Source of the DNA: Epiperipatus broadwayi
Lineage: Eukaryota; Onychophora; Udeonychophora; Euonychophora; Peripatidae
Assembly (NCBI GenBank): GCA_028023455.1
Contig: JAQFVV010000457.1
Span: 492,205 to 556,204 of the forward strand
Length of the DNA stretch: 64,000 nt
Reading direction: 5' to 3'
Positions 33,400 to 45,679 of the stretch are shown in pieces. The notes under the pieces were generated by a model. The model searched no databases. It had not been told where the DNA came from and worked only from the letters and a program-made list of their open reading frames with translations. Each line of letters begins with the position of its first letter. The stretch's first letter is position 1. The position numbers and the translations under genes are program-made.

Positions 33400-35930
33400 G
33401 GTAGTTTTTTTTTTCTATTAATGCTTCAGTGAATGCATGGGTGAAGACACATTCATTAAAAAATATGTAAATGGTCCTTTCAATTTATTATTAAAAACTA
33501 TTATTATTTAAAATAAAATTTTTATACTATAATCTTGGTTTATATATCCATATTACACACAAAAGTGTCTGTTATAAATATATGCATGTTAAAAATTTCT
33601 GTATATTTGCAGATCAATAAACAATTCATATTCTATTCATTAATATAGCAAAGCCTGAGTTATTATATGCTACTGACATTTGTATTTCAAGGGTCTTGGA
33701 ATAAAATATAGCATAGTTCACTGCTCTACTTAATTTAGTATAGTATATGCTCTTTCTCTCTCTTTTTAAGATATTTGCATTTGGCTTATAGTCAAGATTA
33801 TCAAACTAGTTTTTTACTAGTTTAAAACAACATAGTTCTTTAATTATTAACATAAATTAAAATCTTAGTGGGTTGAGATTTGCATTAATTTGGATAGCAT
33901 AATAAAAATAAAATGTCATTAAAAAGAAAGATTTAAACTTTCTATAATTTCTGTTTGCCCAAGCAATGCTGTCTTGCTAGATAGTATTCATTATAATTTT
34001 TTTACTTAGATATTACAGATTTTATGATATGAAATTTCATAATACTTTTGAAAAGAAATTTAGACACTGGAAAACTATTACAGTGGTAGTGATAATGTTA
34101 TTAGTATACTGATATATTTATATACATACTTATGTCTAATTTAAATATATTTTCTTTGGTCAATAGGATATCTAAATAATAGAGAAAGCAATTTGGACCA
34201 TGTAAAAAGTTAAATTTAAACAATTCTGAAGGTCTTAAAAGTATAGTACTTCTAAATAAAATTTTTCTACTTTATAAGCAATCATAACTATACTGGCTTG
34301 CGTTCATGTGATAAAAATGATCTACATTTTTTTATTTTCCCATTATGTCCAAGTAAAAGGGAAACTGAATCTTTTAAATATAAAGATTTAAATTTTTCCT
34401 CAACAGACAAAAAAAAAATCATTGTAGCAACACAATTGATTTCAAATAACTGTCTTCATATATATTTTTGCCATTATTTATGAACAATAAAATGATGATT
34501 GACATTTTGTATAAAATTAAGCTTTCACTCATCTAAAATTCATATGACTCACTAATCACCCATAATGTTAGAAAAAATAATCATTGGTAATTCTAATTTA
34601 TAATTGTTGCTATTACTTATTGAAAGCAAGGTTTTAATATTTATATATTTTTATAATGCTTCAGTGTGTTTGCTTTAAGGTTTCATAGAATGAGTTCATT
34701 TATGAAGTCATCATATTTAGAGCTTTTGTTTTGGTAATCTGTAGTTATTTTGATTGCGTTAAATATGCATTTCTTACCAGCAATGATATATTTATAATAC
34801 AAAGCAGAATGTATAGCTAAAAAATTATTTCTTCTATTATAATGTAGTGACAAAAAATTCAAGAATCTACATTTGATTGTTAATGTAAGAATAGTTTATG
34901 GTTAGTCTATTTTTTAATGATTAGTGATTGGTTGTTAATCAAGAATGAACAAATTATACTAATGACAATTTTTGTTTTTTGACTAAACATTCTTTATAAT
35001 ATAATGTTCAATATGCAAAATGGATATTATAAGTGCTACAGACACAGTATCATTAATTCAATTATTGAAAATTGATTTACTTGTAATATTGCATAGAATT
35101 ACAAGTGAGCTTTACACAATTTTCATGACAATTAGTCTTTGCTATGCTATTTTAGTATGAATCACAATTTACTTAAATAACACATATGTACAATAAATTA
35201 ATTTATATGCGCACATTTTAAAATAAAACAAAACATTAATAAATGTCTGTGAATTGGTGTGAGCATTATGTTTCTATTTTGTCCTTTTTAAAGACTTGGG
35301 AAATTTTGCAGATTTTATTTTTCTTCTAAAAATAGCAATTAATTATATTTTTAAATAGGTTTCCAGAAAGAAAATAACACTGAGAAAAAAAAACTAATTT
35401 CTCAGTAAAATGACATGATATGTAATCCAAGAAAACAAAATAAAGGTTGAAAAAAAAATCAGGAATTTTTTAATTATTATTATTAAAAACATCAAAAGTA
35501 CAGAACATATTTCAAATGTGAATCGAATATATACAGTAAATTAAAAGTAGTATTTAATATTCTAATAATTATTCTGATGTATGGATGTTTTAAAGATGCA
35601 GGAAATTTGTAATGGAGTATGGGGTAATAAATGTCTGAATTATTCATATTCAGAAAAATTGTTTATCAGATAGGCTAAAGTCTTAAAAATGCGGGATTAT
35701 CAATATTACATCTATATTTACTTTCAATGTGTCTAAAGAATTTAAAACTATTTATTTGCCATTTAATAAGATACAAAGTCTGACTACAATGCACCTAAGC
35801 TGGCAGCTCTGTACAAACAACTCAGCAAGGTTTCATAAACTTGGTATTATCAGTGTCTCACAGCTGTGTTCATGTCAACATGAGATGTCTTGCTGAGTGG
35901 CATCCAGTATTGTTGCATTTTTATGCACCA
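33400..35930. other. No gene seen
   Basis: AT-rich DNA; the short frame at 34298-34483 lacks splice sites or domain features. An imperfect inverted pair (CTCAGCAAGG...TCTTGCTGAG) at 35821-35898 precedes the mariner fossil. Confidence 0.35.
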
Positions 35931-36715
35931 TTGCAAGAATGTCAACATTTGAAGTAGAACAATGAACAGATCTTAAATTTCATGTTGAACTTGAGTAGAA
36001 TGGATATGAAATCTAGGACATATTAGTTCAAGTTTATGGGGATAAAATCACAAAGAAAATGATGTTGTACAAATGGATTAAATGTTTTTATCGGGAGAGT
36101 GAAAGGTTACTAATGAAAAGAGTTCAAGGCACTCAATAATAACAAGTATAACTGATGAAAACATAGCAAAAATTTGTCAAATTCTGTATCAAAATTGTTA
36201 GTTGACTATGAGAAATATAACAGGTGAAATAAACTTCAACAGAGAAACAGGAAAATGTTAACTGAAAATCTTGATAGGAAAAAGATGTGTGCAAAAATGG
36301 TCCTGAACAAAGGATAGTTAAAGTTTACCATGATAAAGCTCTATTAATCCAAACCAAAAATCAAAATGATGTTGCTAACCATTTTTGATAGCAGAGGGAT
36401 TGTTCAAAATAAATTTTTATCATCTGGAAATATACTTAACACAATTTACTATTCGGAAATGCTGAAAAGACTACATGGAAATGGTGGATGAAACAACCTG
36501 AACTAATGCTGACAACTCATAGCTCTTGTATCATGACAATACACTATTTACATGATATTACTCTCCTGATTTGGTCCCCATTGATTTTTTTTTATTTACC
36601 TGAAGATGAAGGAAATATTGAAATGACATTTTGATTATATTCAGGATACAGTTTTAATGACTGCTCCAGAAATAGAATTCCAAAATTGCTTTGAAGAGTA
36701 GACTAGGTGCTGACA
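35930..36715 (+). pseudogene. Mariner (SETMAR-type) transposase fossil
   Basis: Plus-strand frames broken by stops include 'KIKMMLLTIFDSRGIVQNKF' (36357-36416), matching the mariner block KVMLTVFFD.RG..H.EF. 'YYSEMLKRLHG' follows at 36449-36480. The C-terminal 'TAPEIEFQNCFEE' (36662-36700) matches IP..EFQ.CF..W. No terminal repeats were identified. Frame shifts make it inactive. Confidence 0.75.
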
Positions 36716-36719
36716 TTTG

Positions 36720-38340
36720 TGCTTAGCTTCATAATAATTAAAGGTGACTATAGTGACATTCAATTATAAACACTTTTTCTAGAATAAGTTGTGAACTTAA
36801 TTTGCAGATCTCTTCATTATTGATTCATTAAATTCTTTTAAGGAAGAGATTTTCTTTTTAAACTTATAAAAAATGCAAAAAAAAAAAAAAAAAAGGTTAT
36901 CTAAAAGTGATTTATATGCATAGAAAAGAAAAACTGAGAAAAAGGCATGTCATATGACTCTTAAAGAAAAATAAATTGTCAAAAAAAAAAAAAATGAAAT
37001 CTGTTTTCTAGCCTAACTTTAATAATTCACTTGGAATCTCATTTTTTTTTGGTGTGTTTTTTGACATTCTTTTCTGATGGAAAGTCTTCCTTCTTTATTT
37101 TTGCAAACCTATTTTATTCTTATTTACTGATTTTATTTTTATTAGCGTAAAGAGATGTTTTTTTTTCTCCCTCAAAAAGTTCTATATTATGTGTGGCTGC
37201 TTCATATCTTAGAACAATTTTTTTTTTCCACATCATTTGTTTTACTGTTTTAAATGTTGTTATATAATATATATTTAATGACATTGATAACCTATTTTGA
37301 CTTTGTTATGAATATCAAACTTACACATCTTAGTTATATTAATGCAATGGCTTCTAGCATTATAGTCATTCATATTGTAAATGAAAAATGAATCCACTTT
37401 CATCTCTTCTCCACAATTTTATATGGATAATAGATTAGATAATCTATAAGTCATAAAATCTTTTTTTATTTTTATGTACTTTTATGTAAATTTCTACATA
37501 TTTTTATATTCAGTAATGTATTTTGCATTAGTTGTGACAATATAAAAATGATAAAATCTTTTTGTATTTATACACATGTATGACTGATTTCGATACATAC
37601 ATTATACACATATTTATATGAATGTGAAGTAACTTTTGAAATTAATTTAGTGATTAATTATAAATAGAATTACTTGTTTTATTGGCTTGTAATAGAACCT
37701 CATTTATATTTGTGTGACAAAAAACATTAATTTGAAATGTCCAAGTGAATATTAAACTTGATTGTAAACATTTTTAAATGAATGCTTAATATTTAAATTA
37801 TATAATATGCACTGTGTAATTGATAGAAATTGAATACATGAATTAATAATTTAACTGTGCTTTATTTTAAAGAAATTTAATAGCTATTCAAGTCAGGATT
37901 TTATAAATTAACCTAGTCTACAAAATCAGTATTCTTTTCATAAAGAGCAATAATTGGATTTTGTGGGAAAGAAGGAAAAAAATATTTATTTGAATGCTTA
38001 AAGGCAGTTAAATGCATATGTTATTTTTGTTTATTAATATTTTGTTCATGTTATTAAACTTTTTTAAAAACATGTGACTTTAAAATCTAGAAATGGATGA
38101 AGGAAAGAAGGAAATTTGGTGGTGAGATGTAAGAAGAGAAGTTATAAAGTGGAAAAAATGAATTAAACTTGATTCTACAGTTAGTTGATAGTGTTTGAAA
38201 GTGTTGATATTTTCTCAAAATTATCAAATTCATTTTAAAGTCCATACACCTCCTCAGGATATCAGGATATGACATGCATAAACATAAACACATACACAAT
38301 ATATCTGCTTAATCATTTAATCAAATTATACATAACTCAA
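36720..38340. other. No gene seen
   Basis: AT-rich with poly-A runs near 36880 and 36985. No coherent coding or structural signal. Confidence 0.4.
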
Positions 38341-38347
38341 AATAATA

Positions 38348-38412
38348 GACAGCTGGTTTGTATGTAATTTAATTTAATATCAAATCGATTTTCATTCACA
38401 AATGAACTTTCT
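38348..38412. repeat. Left inverted repeat of PLE copy 2
   Basis: GACAGCTGGTTTGTATGTAA at the outer end and ATTCACAAATGAAC at the inner end. It matches the inverse of 39700-39765 except for a 3-nt indel and several substitutions. Confidence 0.75.
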
Positions 38413-39699
38413 CACTTATGGTTGATTTTATTGAGGAAAATATAACTGATAAATATATTAAAAATAAAGAAATTGTGCAGTATTATAGATATGTAGATGA
38501 CATAATTATAATGGGGAATAGTAGGAGTATCATGAATGCATTTGAAGAGTTAAATAATAATAGGTATAATATTATGTTTACTATAGAAAAAGAAGAGAAG
38601 AGATTAAAATATTTAGACTTATATTTAAATAAGGATGTAAAGGGAAATATATATAAATATGTAAAGCAGTTCATTAAGAGTAAAAACTTTAGAGGGATAA
38701 TTGATCCTAAATTATACCAGCCATGGTCTCAAAAAATGGCAGCTTTGAAAGGTTTTAAAATTAAAAATGATAGACTTAGTTTAAATAAAAAAGAAGCACA
38801 TATACAAAAAATAGAAATTGAGAAAGAATATATTGAAATTGGTTATAATGGAAAAGTAATTAGGAAAATTTTAAATACCAGAAATCGAAATTATATAAAA
38901 GGGAAGAACAAGAAAATAGATAAGTTAAGAAGTGGATTTCAATTCCTATTCCGCTGAAGTAAATATGATATTGAATAAATATAAGTTAAATGATGAAGTA
39001 AATATAGGATGGAAGAATAGTAAAGATTTAAGAAAATGGATATGCAATGTAAAAATGAATGATAGCATTGATAATAGAATAGGAATTATTTATATAATTA
39101 CATGTGATAAGTGCAAGGGCAATCAGAGAAAAGTGCAACTGAAAGAGCTAAAGAACATAATAGAACAATAAAAAGAAAAAATATTAAGTGTGGACCATAT
39201 AAGCAAATTGTGAGGAAAATATAAAGGTAATAAAGTGTAGTAAAAGTTTTAAAGAAAGAAAATATGAAATATTATATATACAAAAACATAGATAAATGCA
39301 TTAATATGATCAATGGTCCGATACAATTGGGAGGGAAATGGTCACTATTAGATAATTAAAAGATGTAATATGTAAGAATATATATAGATGTATTGATAAT
39401 ATAAGACAGGAATTGTTTGTTGGTTGATAGATAGGAGATATAACATAGAAAAAAGATAAATAAGGAAATATATAATGGATGTGTATATATTAATATGGTG
39501 AAAATTGTGAAGAAAATTATCAATGTTATAAAATAAACAACTCCTCTCTTAAAATATAATGGATGTATACATATGTGTAAATTTATAAATATAATATTTA
39601 TTTTTTCATGGGTTTATTTCTAGTGATGGCCATTAGAGAGTGTATAAATCTGTACAATGTTTATTGTCACATGGTTAACTTTAAAAATGGCATCTTGAC

Positions 39700-39765
39700 A
39701 AGGTTCATTTGTGAATGAAAGTTGATTTGATGATATTAAATTAAATTACAGACAAACCAGTTGTC
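39700..39765. repeat. Right inverted repeat of PLE copy 2
   Basis: Reverse complement reads GACAACTGGTTTGTCTGTAA, matching the left repeat. No clear target duplication is visible outside the repeats. Confidence 0.75.
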
Positions 39766-39944
39766 ATAAAAGTTACTGAAAAATGACTATAATAAACAAT
39801 ACATAATAATTATTTTTTGTTCTTTTTAATGCCAATTTTTATTTATTAATGTTGTATTGCAGAAAATTTGAAACCAGTGAAGTAAACTATAGTAATTTCC
39901 TATCTAGATATATACTGAAAAAATGCTAAAATATGTATAAGATA

Positions 39945-40070
39945 TTGTGATCTGTGCCAATTGATGAGTGCTGGTTCAGCACGAAATGTGCATCTTGAGG
40001 ATCGTTTATCCTTTTCACATGTCTTTGATCATATGTTTCAGTAATCTGTGATAGAATTATACTTAATAAA
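39945..40070 (+). mobile_element. Hammerhead/tRNA-like repeat, copy D (degenerate)
   Basis: TTGATGA (39961-39967) replaces CTGATGA, so the invariant core C is lost. Stem II GTGCTGGTTCAGCAC (39968-39982) is perfect, and GAAA (39983-39986) and an AGGAT/ATCCT hairpin are kept. The stem I partner is eroded (TTTCAG). It lies about 180 bp after the PLE copy 2 right repeat, in the same orientation. Confidence 0.65.
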
Positions 40071-40079
40071 AAATAATAA

Positions 40080-43000
40080 TTATAAAAAAAGAAATTAAGG
40101 TTAGGGTTTCTCTAGAAATAGTGTGTACATTAAATTGAAATGTCACATGTGCTATATGAATTGCTCGACAAAGTGTATGCTTCTAATGCATGTAAGGTCT
40201 GAGAGGTTGGTCTGACTTCTGGGCTGATGGATGGTTGTGATTATGTTACAAGTATGATATAACTCATTGGAAGTTCCTGTTCAGTTACCTATAATCTGAG
40301 TTATTTACTTATTATTAAAGTTCTGTAAAATAATCTCAACAATATTATAACAGTTCAGTAGCCACAAGTTTATACTTTATCAGTGGAATTTTATTTTTAA
40401 CATCTTTTTTTATAATAAAGTTTTTTTCTGTTGTTATACTGTTCAATAGCCTATCATAAATGGACCTAACTCAATTCTGGTCTTACATGATTAACATTCT
40501 ATATTTCAGTTTAATTTATTTAGCTTTAATCAACAAATGAGATTTGTTTTATTGTAATTTTGTATGCATAATTTTTTAATTAAACTTGGGAATATTTTTT
40601 AATGTTTTTATTAAATTTTTTGTGGCATCTTATTATTGTGGCTTAAATTCAAGTTTTATTAATCTTTGAATTATCTTTGAATGAAAAAAAAAAAGATATA
40701 TGTGGACAAGGCTGATTGCTGCTTCCACACCAATACTTTATATTTTCTTCAAACTTTGTCAATAAAACCACTTTCTTTGTTAATATTTTTCTAATTTTAA
40801 ATATTGTAGAATGAGGGAAAAAGGTCAAAGAAATGTAATAATAATTAAGTTACCAATGATAATTCTATTTCCATTTCTTTCTTTTCTGATTTACTCTGTT
40901 TAGGTTTTTATCTATTTCATGTCCCATTTCATTATTAAATCTTTTCTCTTAACCATTTTACTAATATATTTCATTTTTAATCCAAATCTTTGTCTTTTTG
41001 CTAATTATTTCTTATTGCAGCTGTCTTTATAATTTTCTGATTAATTCTCATCTTTTATTTGAATTAACTTCATTAATTTGCATATTACTACTTATGCTTA
41101 TTTCTTAAAGCTAATTTCATCTCCTCTTCTAATATATAATCTTTTTATTAATGATCCTTTTTTTTGTTTAACTTCTGTTATTTTAAAATTAATTATAGCT
41201 CCTCTGCAGTATGTCTGACCGATTTGGCTCCAAGCTTTTATGTGAATGCCAAAAATTAAAAATGCTACTTCACTGCATATATTATTTTATATTTAATACA
41301 ATTTAATTAAAAAATTACAATATTAAGATATCAACAAAAATATTTTAACAAAAATATAAAATAAAACAGAAGAGTAATAATATGAGAGAGAACACATTTT
41401 ATATGGATACACACCATATCAAATTTAGTTGTATAATGTGTATGAACATGTTCACTTAATCAGTTATTCTATCATGAAAAAACAACAACTTATTATTCCT
41501 CTATTTTTCTTAGATGAATATTGATAATGATGAAATGCAAAAAATACAATCATTTTCAAACCTATTTGTCTGTACAGATAACTGCATCATTTTTGTTAGA
41601 TTTTGTGATCATGGGCTCCAAAAAACAAACATTGTAGCAATTCTGTTAAATTGAAAAGAAGCTGGAAAATATTTTCCTTTTAAGTTCATAGCAATTTTTA
41701 AATGTATACTTGCAATAAATGCTTTGGTATCACTATTTTCACTAAATTCTTTGCTAAAATCGCTGTATCCCTTTGTTCTCCTAGCCAGAAATTTAATAAG
41801 TTTACATTAAATTTTTATGTACTGTGGATGTAACTTTAGAAATTTCTCCCTCCCCTCCCACTATTGCATGAATACACAATTTGTTCAATCCACATCTGGC
41901 CAATTCAACAATTATTTTTATTTTTCACACGAACATCTACTTTGCTTGGAAGAATTGCTATTACCATTAATTTTATGGTTTGGGATTATTTTAAATAAAA
42001 AATAATAATTTTCAAATTCACAGGAACAATATATTAGCATGCATGCAAATGCTTGGTGCTGATTGTGTAATGCAAGAGAGAATATGACTACTTCTATATA
42101 GAAATTTGTGAATTTCTAACTTTTTTCATTTAATTTTTTTTAAGATCATGTCTTATTATATTCGTTAGTTTTAAGATAGCAGATGCCATGGGTGAACTAT
42201 ATTCATTTTTACTATATTGCTTTCTTGACTAATATTTACCAATTGATCCACCTCTTTCAGTTTTTATTTTTAACTTACAATTTTTTAATAGTTTTTTTTC
42301 TTGATACATTTCATCTTTTCAATCTCTAAATAACAATTTAAAATAATTTTTTCCCATTGATTTTTCATAGTTTTCATATATGAGTTTAACGTGGTCATTT
42401 TCATGACTTATTATATAGATCATTTGGGTTAGCTTTTTTACTAGCAGTTCTAATAAATCTTTTTTATTTTTAATTCAAATATAGTATTCTACTATTAATT
42501 CTACTATTTGCACAGTCGTATCACTTTGTTTTGAGAAACTCTGTAACAGCTAAACATTTTTAAAAAAATTTCCAACAGTAATATAATTTTTACAAGCTAA
42601 TTTATATTCTAATAGGCTGCCTAAGTCATATTTTACAACACTTTTAAAAGGTTTAAATTCTCAGTATTTGAATTGATTTGTTTAATCTTAAAAAATAAAA
42701 CATTTCTATGAAGTTGATACTACAATAGCAATGTCACTAACTAATATCTCCTTGTATACCAACAACTAATACTGACTATATACATGAAATTTATTAATTT
42801 CTAATTTTTTATTTAATATTTTATTTCTAACCATGAGTTATTGAATTAGAAAGTTAATCTTTGTCAATATTCACAGCTGCATCTTTGAATATTTTTTTTT
42901 GAGTAAATATCTAAAAATTTTAAAAGAACACAAATGAGTCAATTATTATTGTTCACAACAAGTCCAATAACAAATTTAAGATTTGCAGTATATATTATTT

Positions 43001-43270
43001 CTATAAAAAGTCAACAGTGCGATTAATAGAATAATTAGAAATTGAGCAGCAAATTCACTTTTTTAAAACTTAGAAAAGATTAGAAATTGAAATATAATTT
43101 CACAAATCTTATTTGTATTTAATGAATACTGCTGTGTTACTTTCTTTTGGGAGGATTAAGATTAATATAACCCCCTCCCCCAATTAATAATGAACAATTT
43201 TAAAAAAAATATTTGTTCTTAGTTCACTAATGATTTTAAATGTGATTTTTATTTAATAGAGTTTAAATTA
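40080..43270. other. No firm gene
   Basis: AT-rich. The minus strand of 40860-41160 is purine-rich and that of 41470-42550 has scattered protein-like pieces, perhaps an eroded transposon. The signals are too weak to assign. Confidence 0.3.
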
Positions 43271-43282
43271 CTTTGTTATATA

Positions 43283-45667
43283 CAGGGTTTGCACTTAAAT
43301 TCCTCCTTTTGCAGATCATATTCAGCTTTTTGCAAATCAAATTCATTGTTTTGCAGATCAAATTTATCATGAAGATGACTCAAGAGTGAAGTAACAAAAT
43401 GTAACTTTGTAGTGATTTTATTCAAAGTTGCTTGTGTGATCACGTAAGTCATACTGACCAGAATTTGAAGGTGACAGTTTGATGCCAAAGTTTAAATGAA
43501 CTTTATATTGTGATGAGTCATCAGCACACTTTTTTTAATAATGTTTTTATTTCACTTGTCACAACAATTTTTACATAATAGCGCCTGTATATATTACACA
43601 CATCTAAAAAAATTTGAAACTCTTATCTGTAAATCAGAGAATACATTATCAATTTATTTTTCTCTTCCAAATCCTTTTACCATTTTTAAAAATTTTAACT
43701 GTAAATTAGATCTTAGTAATGTTTGAATTTCTTATAATCAACCAAGAATGTGTTAGTCAAATCCATTCTCTACCATATATAAAAACAATTTAACTGTTGG
43801 TAAAAAAAAATTGAAAGTCAACAGTAATCCAATACAAAAAATAATGAATTTGAATTGCTCATTCTAATCAGTCTGTGGTTAGTTTAAATATGGATAATAC
43901 ATTATCAATATATTTTTATCCTCCAAATGCTTTTAACATTCTTAAAAGTTTCAACTGTAAATTAGATCTAAGGATTGTTTGAACTTTGTTAGTCAAATTC
44001 ATTTTTTGCCATATATAAAAACAATTCAACTGTTGGTAAAAAAATTGAAAGTGAATTTTTTAAATTGAATTTTAATTAAAGCTTTTGAAAGTTTTAGTGA
44101 ATTTTTATACGGAAGCACTCATTCCGTTCAATGCAGGATGTTTTGTCCCTGATATATATATAGGAAATTATTTTTTCCCATAAGTAGTAAAAATTCCAGA
44201 TAAGGTAAATATTGATGCATATTACTGAAACTAAGATAGAGACTACCCATTTAATAAAAATAGAAAAATATTGCAAAACATGCAACACATTTTGATTTTT
44301 TTCTGACATTTGAGTTAGAAATAATTGGAGAAAGCATTTTACACACATATTTTTATTCCATTAAGAACATTGAAAATTCCAAATATTTATCTTCAAATCC
44401 TAAAATTAATTAATTGGAAAATGGCCACAATATTACCTATGGAATCAAATTTTGGAAGTCATGCCAGCAAAGGCAAATCATATCAAAATCATCAAAGTGC
44501 AGATTAAAAAGCCCTGTTGAAAGTTATAATTACCCACCTACATACAATCATATTAGTTGTGATAGAAAGAAAATTAGTAAAATGTTGTAAAGATGCTAAA
44601 AAATCATTGGAATTAATAAAAACACTGCAAAGTCCATTATAAATCAGTATTACAAAATGATAGTGTGTTGATAAAGTTGAACAAATAATTGAAGAAAATG
44701 TGTCCATAATTTTACACAACATTTGTGAGAAGATTTTGGAATCTTATCATGTGGAATTAAACACAATTTCTTTAGCTTGTGGTTAAAACACCTGTAGAGG
44801 TCCCTACTATCGCATTTTTACACACATATTATCAAGGTTATAGCCTCAGTAAATATTATTTAGGAATGGATTAAAGTGGTAGTGTGCCATGTTAAAATGT
44901 GCATCATTACAAGTTGATTATCAAAATTTTCAAAGAACAAGTATGCAATAAATTATCTCAGGAGTCTCCAGAAATAAAACAAAAAATAATATTTATTGAT
45001 GAATCCGGGTTTAATTATTATCTTCCTAGCCTGTGTAACTTTTCCAAAAGTTGGAAGATGATGTAATTGTGTATTGTATGGTTATTTCAACATAAGCAGC
45101 CACAAACCCAGCAAGTGCATGATTTCGTTGGTCAAACAAGATTCTATATTATTTTATCACCATACATGCCAATGATGAATCTTATCAAATAATTTTTTTT
45201 GAAAATTAAATTATATTCCAGAAATATACTAGTTAATTCTTCAAATTATAAACAATTGATGGATGTTATTAATAATTCTGTTGCAATTGTTATGTCCACA
45301 GATTGAAGATATATTACATAAATATGCATCTGAGATTACCAACAGCAGCTGCAGGAGAACCACTATAGATTAAGCTATATGTACCATTAAATAAGTATTT
45401 TATATTCATTGTTATATGCAATAACATTTTGAATAATAAATTTACATTGAATATTATTTTTATTACAGTAGTTTAAATATTAATTCTTATTAATCGCAAC
45501 ATCAGCACATAAATTAGCCTTATTTGAATATTACAGTAGTTTAAGAAAATAAATTTATAGAAAAACTTGATTTGCTAAAGAATGAATGAGATCTGGAAAA
45601 ATATAAATTTGATTTGGGAAAAGGTGAATTTAATTTGCAAAAAGATGAATTTGAAGTGCAAACCCAA
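43283..45667 (+). mobile_element. IS630/Tc1-type DNA transposon with iterated terminal inverted repeats
   Basis: The ends read CAGGGTTTGCACTT (43283) and, inverted, TTGGGTTTGCACTT (45667), each flanked by TA, the usual Tc1/mariner target. Each end continues with several imperfect copies of TTTGCARATCAAATTCA. The interior plus strand has a broken transposase: 'IFIDESGFNYYL' (about 44990-45020, first catalytic Asp) and 'LSPYMPMMNLIK' (about 45150-45190), like the IS630-family block LPPYSP.LNPIE. Several stops are present, including one where the second part of that block runs on. Inactive copy, clear superfamily. Confidence 0.7.
43640..44055. repeat. Tandem duplication of about 170 bp inside the IS630-type element
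   Basis: 43640-43815 and 43895-44055 share ATACATTATCAAT, AACTGTAAATTAGATCT, and ATATATAAAAACAATT followed by AACTGTTGGTAAAAA. The spacer of about 80 bp is unrelated. Confidence 0.65.
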
Positions 45668-45679
45668 TAAAATAAGATT

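Larger units (their letters stand above)
38348..39765 (+). mobile_element. Truncated Penelope-like element between 66-bp inverted repeats, copy 2
   Basis: The frame 38418-38957 encodes 179 residues from the middle of a PLE RT: 'YYRYVDDIIIMG' holds the catalytic YVDD, followed by 'FTIEKEEKRLKYLDLYLNK'. A frameshift near 38940 leads into 38932-39171, where 'IGIIYIITCDKCKG' marks the GIY-YIG domain. The N-terminal RT half is missing. Inverted repeats at 38348-38412 and 39700-39765 enclose the fragment. The sense strand is C-poor like copy 1, but the protein is too different for the two to be the same subfamily. Confidence 0.75.

Noticed and set aside
41470-42550. Minus-strand protein-like pieces, considered a hAT or LINE remnant.
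   Set aside because: No motif block could be placed with confidence.
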